Source of the DNA: an uncultured Bacteroidales bacterium
GTDB taxonomy: Bacteria > Bacteroidota > Bacteroidia > Bacteroidales > UBA932
Reading direction: 5' to 3'
NCBI GenBank assembly: GCA_949296645.1
Contig: CASFPH010000006.1
Span: 1 to 64,000, forward strand
Length of the DNA stretch: 64,000 bases
Under the pieces are notes generated by a model that ran no database searches, was not told where the DNA came from, and saw nothing but the letters and a program-made list of their open reading frames with translations. Of this stretch, positions 10,195-17,710 are shown in pieces. Positions within the stretch are counted from its first letter, which is position 1. Every line of letters begins with the position of its first letter. Both the position numbers and the translations under genes were made by a program.

Positions 10195-10388
10195 CTTAGG
10201 TCCTAGGAAAACCCACCAATACAGACAAGTTCCGCCCACGCATCAGCGCAGGCATTTACTCGCTTATTCGTGTATTGGTTTTGAAATTTCCTAGGTTTCA
10301 GGCCATTCCGAATAATAGCAAACGCTGGTTAAAAAATTATATTATAAATCTTGTTTTCACATATCCCGGATGCATGAACATTTTGTTC
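10166..10388 (-). ncRNA. Candidate structured small RNA or structured leader
   Basis: The minus strand here has a TATATTTG promoter box, a rod-like foldable core and a Rho-independent terminator, with no convincing open frame. Nested pairings in the core are GCCT/AGGC (10300-10303 with 10193-10196), CCTAGGAAA/TTTCCTAGG (10287-10295 with 10202-10210), ACCAATACA/TGTATTGGT (10271-10279 with 10215-10223), and an apical hairpin GCCTGCGC-TGAT-GCGTGGGC (10246-10253 with 10234-10241). Internal loops separate the stems, as in 6S-like RNAs. The 5' end is inferred from the promoter box. The alternative is a regulated leader of the AraC-type gene. I do not recognise the family. Confidence 0.5.
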
Positions 10389-10392
10389 ATGC
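10372..10392. promoter_or_regulatory. Perfect palindrome, candidate operator
   Basis: GCATGAACA (10372-10380) and TGTTCATGC (10384-10392) are a perfect 9 bp inverted repeat with a TTT centre. It sits immediately downstream of the minus-strand TATATTTG box, on the expected transcription start. There is no T tail, so a terminator is unlikely. This is the typical place for a dimeric repressor to bind; the binding protein is unknown. Confidence 0.5.
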
Positions 10393-10394
10393 TA

Positions 10395-10402
10395 CAAATA
10401 TA
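10395..10402 (-). promoter_or_regulatory. Bacteroidota -7 promoter box (TATATTTG)
   Basis: CAAATATA on the plus strand reads TATATTTG on the minus strand, an exact match to TAnnTTTG. No clear TTTG was found at the -33 position. It would drive the candidate small RNA and possibly the AraC-type gene. Confidence 0.5.
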
Positions 10403-10431
10403 TAAATTTTATCTTTTGTACATAAAAACAT

Positions 10432-10462
10432 AAAAAAGGGGATTGCAGATTTAGCAGCCCCC
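10432..10462 (-). terminator. Terminator of the short-fimbrillin operon
   Basis: On the minus strand a GC-rich stem (GGGG with CCCC, extended inward by GC pairs, loop near 10447-10453) is followed by six T. It begins 33 bases past the stop of the fimbrillin-like gene 10495-11511 and separates that operon from the regulator and large adhesins. Confidence 0.8.
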
Positions 10463-10494
10463 TCACCGGACATAAAGTCTTCGACCACGCCGAA

Positions 10495-11511
10495 TCAATT
10501 TTCCACTTTTTCATCGTTGTCAAATGCATCATCGACTATTACGTTTACAGTACCTGAATTTGAATAGAAATCACCTATAACTGTCGTAAGTTTACCCGAA
10601 ACGACAGGTATTCCAGAGAGATTCTTTGTACCAAGGGCAAAAGACCTGTCTTCATCGCCGTATACGGTAACATCCATAGAATATGAAGGAATCTGGTCAG
10701 CCACGAAAAAATAGTCGAATCCTAGCAGATACACATTATCGTAAATGTTTTTCCCGACCAGTGCGTTTTCCTTTATGACCTTGAAATCGAATTTGCCTGC
10801 CGATCTGGTATCTCCGCTCATTCCCGCTCTGTCCGTAAGCACATTATACGTATTTGCAAACTGTATGTTCTTGAAATCTATTGTCGCCCATTTCGGTTCC
10901 GCAGGTTCAAGTTCACCGGAATCGACAATATCCGTTGCCAGCAGTCGCAATTTCCCGAAAGGTCTTTTTAAAACTATTTTCCTCTTGCTTTGTAAAGAAA
11001 CTGATTCTACCAGTTCCACCGCACAATAGGCGTCCATATCATCGGAAGCAAGGTCACCGGCTGAACTTATATCATCTGAATATCTGATATTCTGCAGATT
11101 GCCCTCTGTAACATAATGAAGATCCTCTGACATGTCCTCTCTCACGAAATCCGCCCAGAATACAAGATAACAAGGCAGTTGTTCCAGCCTCAACCCGAAT
11201 GACACCGGAGTTACAGCAAAATCTCCGTCCACCGTCTTTATTTCTCTGTAAAGAAGTTCCGGAGAATCGTCCTTGGACCATACTTCAACTATATATCTCA
11301 GATCGAATTCGGCAGGATCAACGTTCAAAGCACCTCCGAGATGTGAAAATGCATCTGATGCGGAAGCTTTTGAATAGTTGTCCATCGGATCAGGTATACC
11401 TACGGTCACGTTGTATTCTTCTCCGCGGCTTGCAGGATTTTCCGATTCGCATGACGATACCGTCAATACGGCAATCATGGCCATCAACAGAAAATTTATA
11501 TTTTTCATCAT
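10495..11511 (-). CDS. Short fimbrillin-like lipoprotein (module only, D)
   Basis: 338 residues from ATG 11511, with A/G-rich AAAAAGAAG in front; an upstream TTG is rejected. Lipobox VSSC is followed by ESENP. It contains the whole module found at the N terminus of the three giant adhesins: 'LRYIVEVWSK', 'LVFWADFVRED', 'KRPFGKLRLLATD', 'KLTTVIGDFYSN'. It stops at 'VDDAFDNDEK', exactly where the large paralogs change into beta-helix. It is probably a fimbrial subunit, anchor or assembly partner of the Mfa/FimB type. It is last in the operon starting at 13928 and is followed by a strong terminator. Confidence 0.8.
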   Translation of the reverse strand: MMKNINFLLMAMIAVLTVSSCESENPASRGEEYNVTVGIPDPMDNYSKASASDAFSHLGGALNVDPAEFDLRYIVEVWSKDDSPELLYREIKTVDGDFAVTPVSFGLRLEQLPCYLVFWADFVREDMSEDLHYVTEGNLQNIRYSDDISSAGDLASDDMDAYCAVELVESVSLQSKRKIVLKRPFGKLRLLATDIVDSGELEPAEPKWATIDFKNIQFANTYNVLTDRAGMSGDTRSAGKFDFKVIKENALVGKNIYDNVYLLGFDYFFVADQIPSYSMDVTVYGDEDRSFALGTKNLSGIPVVSGKLTTVIGDFYSNSGTVNVIVDDAFDNDEKVEN

Positions 11512-11538
11512 CTTCTTTTTTATAGTTTGACACCTCAA

Positions 11539-12561
11539 TTATCCTATAGGCACCACTATCTCATCATCGAAACCGGGATCTATGCCTATCTCCCCGTCAT
11601 CTATGTTTCTTGTAAGGAAATCTCCCCTTATTATGGTCAGTCTGTTACGCTGAAGATTCACTTTCAGGTCCTTTACTGTAGTTATTGTCTTACCGTCCGC
11701 AGTTTTCACGCTGAAATTGAGGTAATAGAATGTATCTTTGTCATCTATGAAAACATAGTCCGATGCAATAATTGCTTCTTCACCTTCGACCGTCTCCACT
11801 ACCTGATAATCATATGAAACATTTGCCTTGAAATCATCAGGGACGCCGTAATACACATTGTATCCCATAGGAAAATACAATCCGTAGACAGCCTGGGATA
11901 TCGAAGGCGCGACGGAAGGATATATATCCTGGGCATAATCGGCCTTGTATTTTGCAACATCCGTAGTAACCACCTGATAAACCGCGAACGGACGTTTTAC
12001 GGGAATTTCCATATTGTATTCCGCAAAACGTTCGTTTGCATAAGGGATAAGATCCATGTTCTTCTGTGCGGAGAATGCGTCCTTCGTTGCATCATATCCT
12101 TTATATGAACCGTCCACAAGATTCACACGTATTTCATGCAGATTGGAAGTATCGTAATAATAGTCACCATCCGTTCCTTTCTTAACAAAATCCACCCACA
12201 CCATCACGCTGTACATCCCGGCATGAAGGGAAATTTCCTCATCTATCCTGTAGATACCGTTCTCTATTATCGTTTCTTCCGTCTTCACTATTCTTTTTAC
12301 AAGATTACCCACTGTTTCCGCGTATGAATCGGACACCTTGTATATCTCCACTATATATCTTATGTCGAAACGTGAGGACAACATATCCTTATAAGTCTGT
12401 ATTATAGGGTCCTCATCATTCAAATCCATATCTATGGACAATGAAAGGTTGACATCTATTAGTGACGGGTCAACCCCTGGTCCCTCCGTATACTCGTGAA
12501 CAAATTTGCAGGACGACATGAAAAGCAGGATTCCAGCAAGCATGAATAATATTTTTTTCAT
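11539..12561 (-). CDS. Short fimbrillin-like lipoprotein (module only, E)
   Basis: 340 residues. ATG 12561 is chosen because a strong AGGAGG lies 7 bases in front and the product then begins with a lipoprotein signal peptide (lipobox MSSC). Module landmarks are 'FDIRYIVEIYK', 'VMVWVDFVKKG', 'VKRPFAVYQVVTTD' and 'RNRLTIIRGDF'. It is the most diverged of the five paralogs and ends at 'DPGFDDEI'. In Bacteroidota pili such lipoproteins act as anchor, accessory or tip subunits; which one applies here is not visible. It lies between the DUF3575 protein and paralog D with 11 and 27 base gaps, so one operon. Confidence 0.8.
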   Translation of the reverse strand: MKKILFMLAGILLFMSSCKFVHEYTEGPGVDPSLIDVNLSLSIDMDLNDEDPIIQTYKDMLSSRFDIRYIVEIYKVSDSYAETVGNLVKRIVKTEETIIENGIYRIDEEISLHAGMYSVMVWVDFVKKGTDGDYYYDTSNLHEIRVNLVDGSYKGYDATKDAFSAQKNMDLIPYANERFAEYNMEIPVKRPFAVYQVVTTDVAKYKADYAQDIYPSVAPSISQAVYGLYFPMGYNVYYGVPDDFKANVSYDYQVVETVEGEEAIIASDYVFIDDKDTFYYLNFSVKTADGKTITTVKDLKVNLQRNRLTIIRGDFLTRNIDDGEIGIDPGFDDEIVVPIG

Positions 12562-12568
12562 ATCAGTA

Positions 12569-12574
12569 CCTCCT
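12569..12574 (-). promoter_or_regulatory. Strong Shine-Dalgarno (AGGAGG) fixing the start of paralog E
   Basis: CCTCCT on the plus strand reads AGGAGG on the minus strand, 7 bases before ATG 12561, overlapping the end of the DUF3575 gene. Strong Shine-Dalgarno sequences are uncommon in Bacteroidota, so this one is informative and excludes the in-frame start at 12630. Confidence 0.75.
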
Positions 12575-13928
12575 ATTTTCTGAAATTGAAAGTATACACC
12601 ACACTTATTCCGGCCTTGGTAATACCCCAATAGCCCTTCACTCCGGAATCATAACATATCCCGTCCTTTACATTATAAAAGACATCATAATGTATGTTTG
12701 CATATCCTGCACCGACTGTGAACTCCAGAGACAGAGACGGCAGAAGCTTCCATGAGTACCCGTAGCTGATTCCGGCACCCATAAGAGGCCTGTTCTCGGT
12801 ATCCTGATAACGGTTGTCATTCGACAGAGCCACATTGAACCATGCAAAATTTCCATTCAGTCCTACAAAATGTCCTTTCGAGAAAGAACCGAACCAATAC
12901 CTAAATTCAGGCTGGAACCCCAATGCCCTGAGGCGATAATTGTTTTTAATTGTATAAGGACTGTATATTACAGGAAAATCAAATGAAAACCTGTCCGTTA
13001 TCCTTGCCTCTACCCCTGCATTTGCAACGCCAGCGCCAAGAAGAAGCACGTTTGTCTTTACGGCAAACATCGGAGAATCCTTTTTCACGGACGGCTGCCT
13101 GTCATGAACATTTTCTACTGATGATCCGGCTGTTTTTTCCGGTACAGTTTCGGGTACATATATTACTGTATCCTTGGGAGTCTGCGGCAATGTATCTGAT
13201 ATCACCCGCTCCATCCCGGTCTTTGCTTCCGACGAATCCCTTGTAATCTCAACCATCAAGGCAGCTTCCTTTTCCGTACCCTCGTCTGCAACCGCATCTT
13301 CCAGAACATCCTTTTCATACTTGCCGTAATTTTTTACATTCCCGGAATAGACTATACTTATCCTGGTATAGCGGAAAGCCGGGAAAAAAGTTTTTCTCAT
13401 ATAATTATAAGGGCGGCCTCCGCGAAGATCCATCAAATGCTTGTTTCTGCTGTCAACAAGCACACCGTGTTCCCAAGTCTCTTCCGGTTCGTTATCCAGT
13501 ATATACAAGACCTCTTCCTTATACTGCATACCCGACGTATCCACTGCATTTCTCAATTCTTCCCATGCAACACCCCCGTCCACACATTGTATAAGTGAAT
13601 CAGGTATGTCCGACATTTTCTTCAATACACTCTTTACCGTCTCATTTCGGAGCATGTTCAACTTTCTGTTACTTGTCACATCCCCTTCCATCGATGCTGA
13701 AGAGAAAATCTCAACCCTCCTGATCGAAGCATCGGGAGATGCATTGAGACTGTCAAAGAAATTCTTAAGCTTGCGGGCCGATGACAGATTATTGAATAAT
13801 GACGTATCTATAGAGCTTGCGCCGATGGCATAACGGAACATGTCATTGCTCTTCCGTTCCTGTGCCTGCAAAGGCAGCAGGAAATGCAGGAACAGAATGG
13901 CAGACATGTATTTATGAAATCTGTTCAT
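12573..13928 (-). CDS. DUF3575 outer-membrane protein with OmpA-like N-terminal part
   Basis: 451 residues with a cleavable signal peptide ending in LQAQ. The N-terminal half holds an OmpA-C-like pattern ('VEIFSSASMEGDVTSNRKL' and a following Arg-rich helix), which in that family contacts peptidoglycan. A Thr/Pro/Ser/Glu-rich linker lies near residues 210-280. The C-terminal half ('FAVKTNVLLLGAGVANAGVE', 'FRYWFGSF', 'GAGISYGYSW') is DUF3575, an outer-membrane barrel-like domain. DUF3575 genes commonly accompany Mfa/Fim-type fimbrial genes in Bacteroidales. It is the first gene of the short-fimbrillin operon. Its likely role is an outer-membrane platform or anchor. Confidence 0.85.
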   Translation of the reverse strand: MNRFHKYMSAILFLHFLLPLQAQERKSNDMFRYAIGASSIDTSLFNNLSSARKLKNFFDSLNASPDASIRRVEIFSSASMEGDVTSNRKLNMLRNETVKSVLKKMSDIPDSLIQCVDGGVAWEELRNAVDTSGMQYKEEVLYILDNEPEETWEHGVLVDSRNKHLMDLRGGRPYNYMRKTFFPAFRYTRISIVYSGNVKNYGKYEKDVLEDAVADEGTEKEAALMVEITRDSSEAKTGMERVISDTLPQTPKDTVIYVPETVPEKTAGSSVENVHDRQPSVKKDSPMFAVKTNVLLLGAGVANAGVEARITDRFSFDFPVIYSPYTIKNNYRLRALGFQPEFRYWFGSFSKGHFVGLNGNFAWFNVALSNDNRYQDTENRPLMGAGISYGYSWKLLPSLSLEFTVGAGYANIHYDVFYNVKDGICYDSGVKGYWGITKAGISVVYTFNFRK

Positions 13929-13971
13929 AATTGATTATATGACATTATACATTACACTTCTTACTAATATC

Positions 13972-13979
13972 CAAAATTA
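13972..13979 (-). promoter_or_regulatory. -7 promoter box of the fimbrillin operon (TAATTTTG)
   Basis: CAAAATTA on the plus strand reads TAATTTTG on the minus strand, matching TAnnTTTG, with the start codon of the DUF3575 gene 44 bases away. No clear -33 TTTG is present, which suggests dependence on an activator or another sigma factor. Confidence 0.5.
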
Positions 13980-14057
13980 ATCATACATTCAGAGGGAACC
14001 TTTACACTTTTATTGCATTTTATTACACTTGAAATACAAGCGGAATACGACATGGGT

Positions 14058-15212
14058 TCATTCAAGATTGTCCATGAAAAACCCTGTCTTCCTGTAATCC
14101 TCATTAAGCACAGAAAATTGAGGCTGCATTATATATACCGTCAATCCGCTATGATAATTTATCCTGAACGAATAAGGGTAACCTGACATGAACGAAGGCG
14201 TAGCAGCTGCATATAGCACTACTTCCTTCATAAGTTCATCAAATGTTTCCAGTGAAGCGATATTTCCTCCGGTTACCGCAAGCAGATATTCACGCAGGTC
14301 GAAAAACATGTGAATCATATTCCTGTCAAAATGCTGTATTCCATCGGGGTCTGAAATCAGATACTTCCCGTTTTTCACGATATTTCCCGTTTCTCTGGCA
14401 AGCAATCCTATCTTATCAAGGTCCAATACGGAAACCGTTGCCGATCTCCGTGCGCCAGACTGCCCGTCACAATGTGCAAAATAAGCTTCTGCAAATCCCT
14501 TGAGATCGAAAATATCACTGAAAAGTCTGTAGAGTTCGTCTTCATAGATTTCGACAAACCCTGGTGAAACTATCTCAGCTGATGAGGCTATCATGTTTCT
14601 GGAGACATTTCTAAGGCTATACGCTACTTCTATACCGGCCATATGGCACATCTCGAAAATCATAAAATCATATTTAGAACCGTCAGGAAGTCTCACAGCT
14701 TCTGAAAAATCAGCAAATTCCATTTCATCCGACCCGTCCATAAAAAGAGATCTTGTCGAAGCCGCATAACCTTCAGGATCGGAAAATGCACCTGGAGGAA
14801 GCCACCCCGTGGCATGAGAGAAGCATAGAAACCCATAAGAATCAGACTTGTACATACTGAATATTTCCCCAATGACGTCTTTAAGCACATCAGGATCCGA
14901 CGAATTCAAATCCCCGTATTTCTTCAGCGTTACAATCCCGTCAGAGGTAATTTCCAGGAGCTCGGATTCGGCACTGCTGTAATCGGCAAACACAACCAGT
15001 CTGTTTCTTTCATAATCCGATTTCACGAAACCTGCATGCAATGCCGAAATCTTAGACTTGACTTCATGTGAAAGATTGTTGTCTCCTGCAAGGTAAACTA
15101 TCAGAGTGCGGCAAATATTTCCGGAAAAGTCATCCGCACCTGGCCTTTTCACGCAAGAAAAAAGGTAAAGAACAGATATAATATGCAGAAAACAAAAACG
15201 GCAGTTTCTCAT
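14058..15212 (-). CDS. Clostripain-like (C11) cysteine protease lipoprotein
   Basis: 384 residues, lipobox with Cys20 (YLFSC). The fold landmarks of peptidase family C11 are present: 'LIVYLAGDNNLS' near residue 37, catalytic His133 in 'SHATGW', and catalytic Cys189 in 'FEMCHMAGIEVAY'. C11 enzymes (clostripain, fragipain) usually cleave after Arg or Lys and mature by self-cleavage. It lies 129 bases upstream of the fimbrillin operon on the same strand. Because Bacteroidales pilins are matured by Arg-specific proteases, a processing role for the nearby lipoproteins is a reasonable guess, not shown. Confidence 0.85.
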   Translation of the reverse strand: MRNCRFCFLHIISVLYLFSCVKRPGADDFSGNICRTLIVYLAGDNNLSHEVKSKISALHAGFVKSDYERNRLVVFADYSSAESELLEITSDGIVTLKKYGDLNSSDPDVLKDVIGEIFSMYKSDSYGFLCFSHATGWLPPGAFSDPEGYAASTRSLFMDGSDEMEFADFSEAVRLPDGSKYDFMIFEMCHMAGIEVAYSLRNVSRNMIASSAEIVSPGFVEIYEDELYRLFSDIFDLKGFAEAYFAHCDGQSGARRSATVSVLDLDKIGLLARETGNIVKNGKYLISDPDGIQHFDRNMIHMFFDLREYLLAVTGGNIASLETFDELMKEVVLYAAATPSFMSGYPYSFRINYHSGLTVYIMQPQFSVLNEDYRKTGFFMDNLE

Positions 15213-15343
15213 ATACCTGAAATAACTGAAACAATCGATATAACCGTTAAAGTTAAGGTATCTTAAACTGCACGTTTTATGATTTATTTACTTTTTTTTA
15301 TGATTTATCTACAATAAAGTCAAAATAATATTCAGATTACATA

Positions 15344-15940
15344 TTAGAAATTGTATCCGACTGAAACAATGAATGATCCGTTTTTCATCTTCCGATCTCC
15401 TTCAGTATAATTTTTCGGTAAATTAATAAAACTCAGATCATATCCGATTCCAAAATATATACGCTTTACCAATGCTCCAACTGCGATTTTCAATCCAATA
15501 TCTCCGCGTTTAAGTGCTCCGTTCGAACCGAACAGATCATAACTCTGAGTCTGCCCCATGTAAGACTGCTTGACGGTTCCGGTAATTCCGAATGCGAAAT
15601 AAGGGCCTAAAGAAGGCTGAACAGCCCATGCATCATTAAGTTGGATACGATAAGCGAAGACTGCCGGAACTTCCACATAGGCCAGGTTAAGCGTAGATGA
15701 TACACCTGACTGGGAAAGCTTTCCTCCTTTGAATTGCAACATTAATCCAGGTTCGAAAAAAAATGGCGTATTGGATAAAATCTGCAGACGATACATACCG
15801 CCTGCATGAAATCCGACTTTGGAATTATAATTGGTCATGCTGGCTATGTTCACACCGGCACGCACGCCGAAACCATTATCTTGAGCATAGACATTCAACC
15901 CAAGAAAAACCATAACAATAAAAAAATAAATCTTTTTCAT
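15344..15940 (-). CDS. PorT-like outer-membrane beta-barrel protein
   Basis: 198 residues from ATG 15940, which begins a clear signal peptide ending VYAQ; the 17 residues of the longer frame are not signal-like. The mature part begins 'GVRAGVNIASM', typical of the small 8-strand PorT/outer-membrane barrel family, and ends in Phe ('SVGYNF'), the outer-membrane insertion signature. Alternating aromatic strands run throughout. No specific function can be given. It is divergent from the LytTR gene at 16031, which could regulate it. Confidence 0.8.
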   Translation of the reverse strand: MKKIYFFIVMVFLGLNVYAQDNGFGVRAGVNIASMTNYNSKVGFHAGGMYRLQILSNTPFFFEPGLMLQFKGGKLSQSGVSSTLNLAYVEVPAVFAYRIQLNDAWAVQPSLGPYFAFGITGTVKQSYMGQTQSYDLFGSNGALKRGDIGLKIAVGALVKRIYFGIGYDLSFINLPKNYTEGDRKMKNGSFIVSVGYNF

Positions 15941-16030
15941 AATTCGGAGAATTAAAAGGTGAATATGATATGTTTTTAATATGAAAAACACAGGTTATGT
16001 GCACAGACTTCCGTTATTTCCATATCAACC

Positions 16031-16399
16031 ATGATAAACTTGTCTTCTTCAACTCAGTTCAGAGTTCAGTCAGAAAAAGTTCCTTTTCACACCTTGAACG
16101 GTATCCTGTATGCAGGCAGGAACGAAGTGGTTTATTTACGCGCCAACGGTAATTATTCCAATATGGTACTGACAGAAGGCGAAGAAATCGTATTGGAAAG
16201 GTTAGGTATCATCGAAAGCAAACTGGACAAGAGAGACTTCATCCGTGCAGGACGAAATCTTCTTCTCAACTGCAACTTCATATATAAGGTAAACCGGAAA
16301 CACAGGTATTGCATATTACGCAGTCCAACCGGACGGGAATACAAAGTGGAACTGTCATCAGGAGGACTGGAAGCAGTGGAAAATTATATAAAGCCTTAG
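16031..16399 (+). CDS. Stand-alone LytTR DNA-binding protein
   Basis: 122 residues, almost all one LytTR domain: 'VVYLRANGNYSNMVL' (strand and recognition region), 'LDKRDFIRAGRNLLLN' and 'YKVELSSGG' near the end. There is no receiver or membrane domain, so it lacks its own input. LytTR proteins bind direct repeats in promoters of secreted or surface functions. It is transcribed divergently from the PorT-like barrel with 90 bases between, making that gene a plausible target. Its stop overlaps by 4 bases the end of a decayed GLUG gene on the other strand. Confidence 0.85.
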   Translation: MINLSSSTQFRVQSEKVPFHTLNGILYAGRNEVVYLRANGNYSNMVLTEGEEIVLERLGIIESKLDKRDFIRAGRNLLLNCNFIYKVNRKHRYCILRSPTGREYKVELSSGGLEAVENYIKP

Positions 16400-16689
16400 A
16401 TATGCGGATGCAGCTCCATGCCTATACTGTGACCGCTTGTTATCCATACATTCTTCAGTGTTACGTTCTTCACCGTGCCGTCTTCGCCAATATATCCAAA
16501 CAGGCCCCCATATTGATTACTTCCATTATCGGTCAGAAGCGTGATAGTATGGTTGCCACCGTCGAATGTGCCTTTATATGGGTTGGAAGCGCAGTATTTT
16601 CTACCTGCAAGGGAACAATTTAAAACAGGAGTTATGACCTCACCGGCTGCACTTTCCTTGCACTTAAAGTCAGTGAAAAGTACCGTACT
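16396..16689 (-). pseudogene. Headless remnant of a GLUG/beta-helix surface protein gene
   Basis: The minus strand is open from 16689 to a TAA at 16396 (97 codons) and has no start codon near its 5' end. It reads 'SAAGEVITPVLN', 'YKGTFDGGNHTITLL', 'YGGLFGYIGEDGTVKNVTL', clear GLUG-type repeats of large bacterial surface proteins. The 5' part and signal peptide are missing; the frame begins directly after the stop of the DUF2007 gene. It is related in fold to adhesin C and is probably what remains of a deleted adhesin gene. Confidence 0.7.
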
Positions 16690-17084
16690 CTATACATGAA
16701 AGAACTTTCTGCCGCACTTCCTACACCTGTAATTGGCATTCAGATGCCTGCAGGCAATCATCATGACAAATGACGACAACAGGAGCGCCAGCGCGACATA
16801 GTCGGCAGCCGGTGATTTGATGCCCCAATCATTCGAAACTTCAGACAATATGGACCCACATACTGCGTATTGTTTCCGGTAACCGGTTCAACCAGTGCCG
16901 CAGCCATTTCATGATCCTTGTCAAAAACATAGATTGCGATGCCCGGTACGGATCCGTAAGTTCCGGGACGCATATCCGCCGTTTCGTCATGCAGGCGGAA
17001 GGCGATACCGTTCGTTTCCAGTATGTCCGTCACTCTGTTTGCGACTATATGGTCGGCACAGGTGCACAATAACCTTTCTTTCAT
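16690..17084 (-). pseudogene. DUF2007 protein gene interrupted by a frameshift
   Basis: The first about 70 residues from ATG 17084 ('LLCTCADHIVANRVTDIL', 'GIAIYVFDKDHEMAAALVE') match the DUF2007 putative signal-transducing domain. After about 16870 this frame degenerates, but the next frame continues sensibly: 'YAVCGSILSE', a membrane helix 'YVALALLLSSFVMMIA', then a zinc-ribbon-like 'YRCRKCGRKFFHV' and stop at 16690. One single-base shift near 16865-16885 would restore a 131-residue DUF2007, TM and Cys-pair protein. It is either a real mutation or a sequence error. It follows the flavoprotein gene by 18 bases, so same operon. Confidence 0.65.
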
Positions 17085-17102
17085 GGCACAGGTGTTTGAT
17101 AT

Positions 17103-17678
17103 TCAGAATTTCGATGCAGCCTCATCTATTTCAGCGAATGCAGCAGCCATGATTTTCTCGACATCATTGCCTATTATGTCAAGATTCTCCGCCTTGAAAA
17201 GCATGGTCTCCCTTATACCGTAAAAATTCCTGCACAATGCATCAATATAGTCGTGGCCGAAATTCATGACTGCAGGTCCGCCTGAAGTCATTACATAAAT
17301 CATACGGCGCGCCCTGCACATGCCGACCGGAATTCCCTCTTCAGAATATCTGAACGTCACTCCTGATACTGTCACATGCTCCATATAAACCTTAAGCATT
17401 GCAGGAAAAGCCAGATCCCAGTAAGGTGCGGCAATTACGATTGTATCCGCAGAAGCGAACCGGCATGCATGGGCAAGCTCAGGCGCGTCCGTCCTACCGG
17501 CTTGCAACAGAGACTCACGGTTCAGGACAACATTCCAGTCGTCAATGACCGGTATCTTTTCTTCAGCCAGATTCACCTCCTCCATATCACCTTCCAGCTT
17601 CGACAACAGATGTCTGGCCAGTCGCATTGTCCTTGATTCATCCCTGACACATGCGTTTATAAAGAGTATTTTTCCCAT
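17103..17678 (-). CDS. NAD(P)H-dependent flavin oxidoreductase (AzoR/quinone-reductase-like)
   Basis: 191 residues from ATG 17678; the much longer frame upstream is not conserved-looking and a promoter box lies inside it. It begins with the flavodoxin-like phosphate-binding strand ('ILFINACVRDESRTM'), continues with 'DTIVIAAPYWDLAFPAMLK', where AzoR-type enzymes have their FMN loop, and 'SGVTFRYSEEG', diagnostic of the azoreductase/quinone reductase family. It is likely a cytosolic FMN enzyme reducing quinones or nitro/azo compounds. The DUF2007 gene follows in the same operon. Confidence 0.85.
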   Translation of the reverse strand: MGKILFINACVRDESRTMRLARHLLSKLEGDMEEVNLAEEKIPVIDDWNVVLNRESLLQAGRTDAPELAHACRFASADTIVIAAPYWDLAFPAMLKVYMEHVTVSGVTFRYSEEGIPVGMCRARRMIYVMTSGGPAVMNFGHDYIDALCRNFYGIRETMLFKAENLDIIGNDVEKIMAAAFAEIDEAASKF

Positions 17679-17710
17679 GACAGCCCGATTTATCTTATGA
17701 ATGTCAAATA

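Noticed and set aside
10202-10295. Inverted repeats as an invertible promoter (phase switch) in front of the regulator
   Set aside because: The arms are only about 47-90 bases apart, the repeats nest as several stems with GC-rich apical hairpin, and no invertase gene is near. An RNA structure explains them better.
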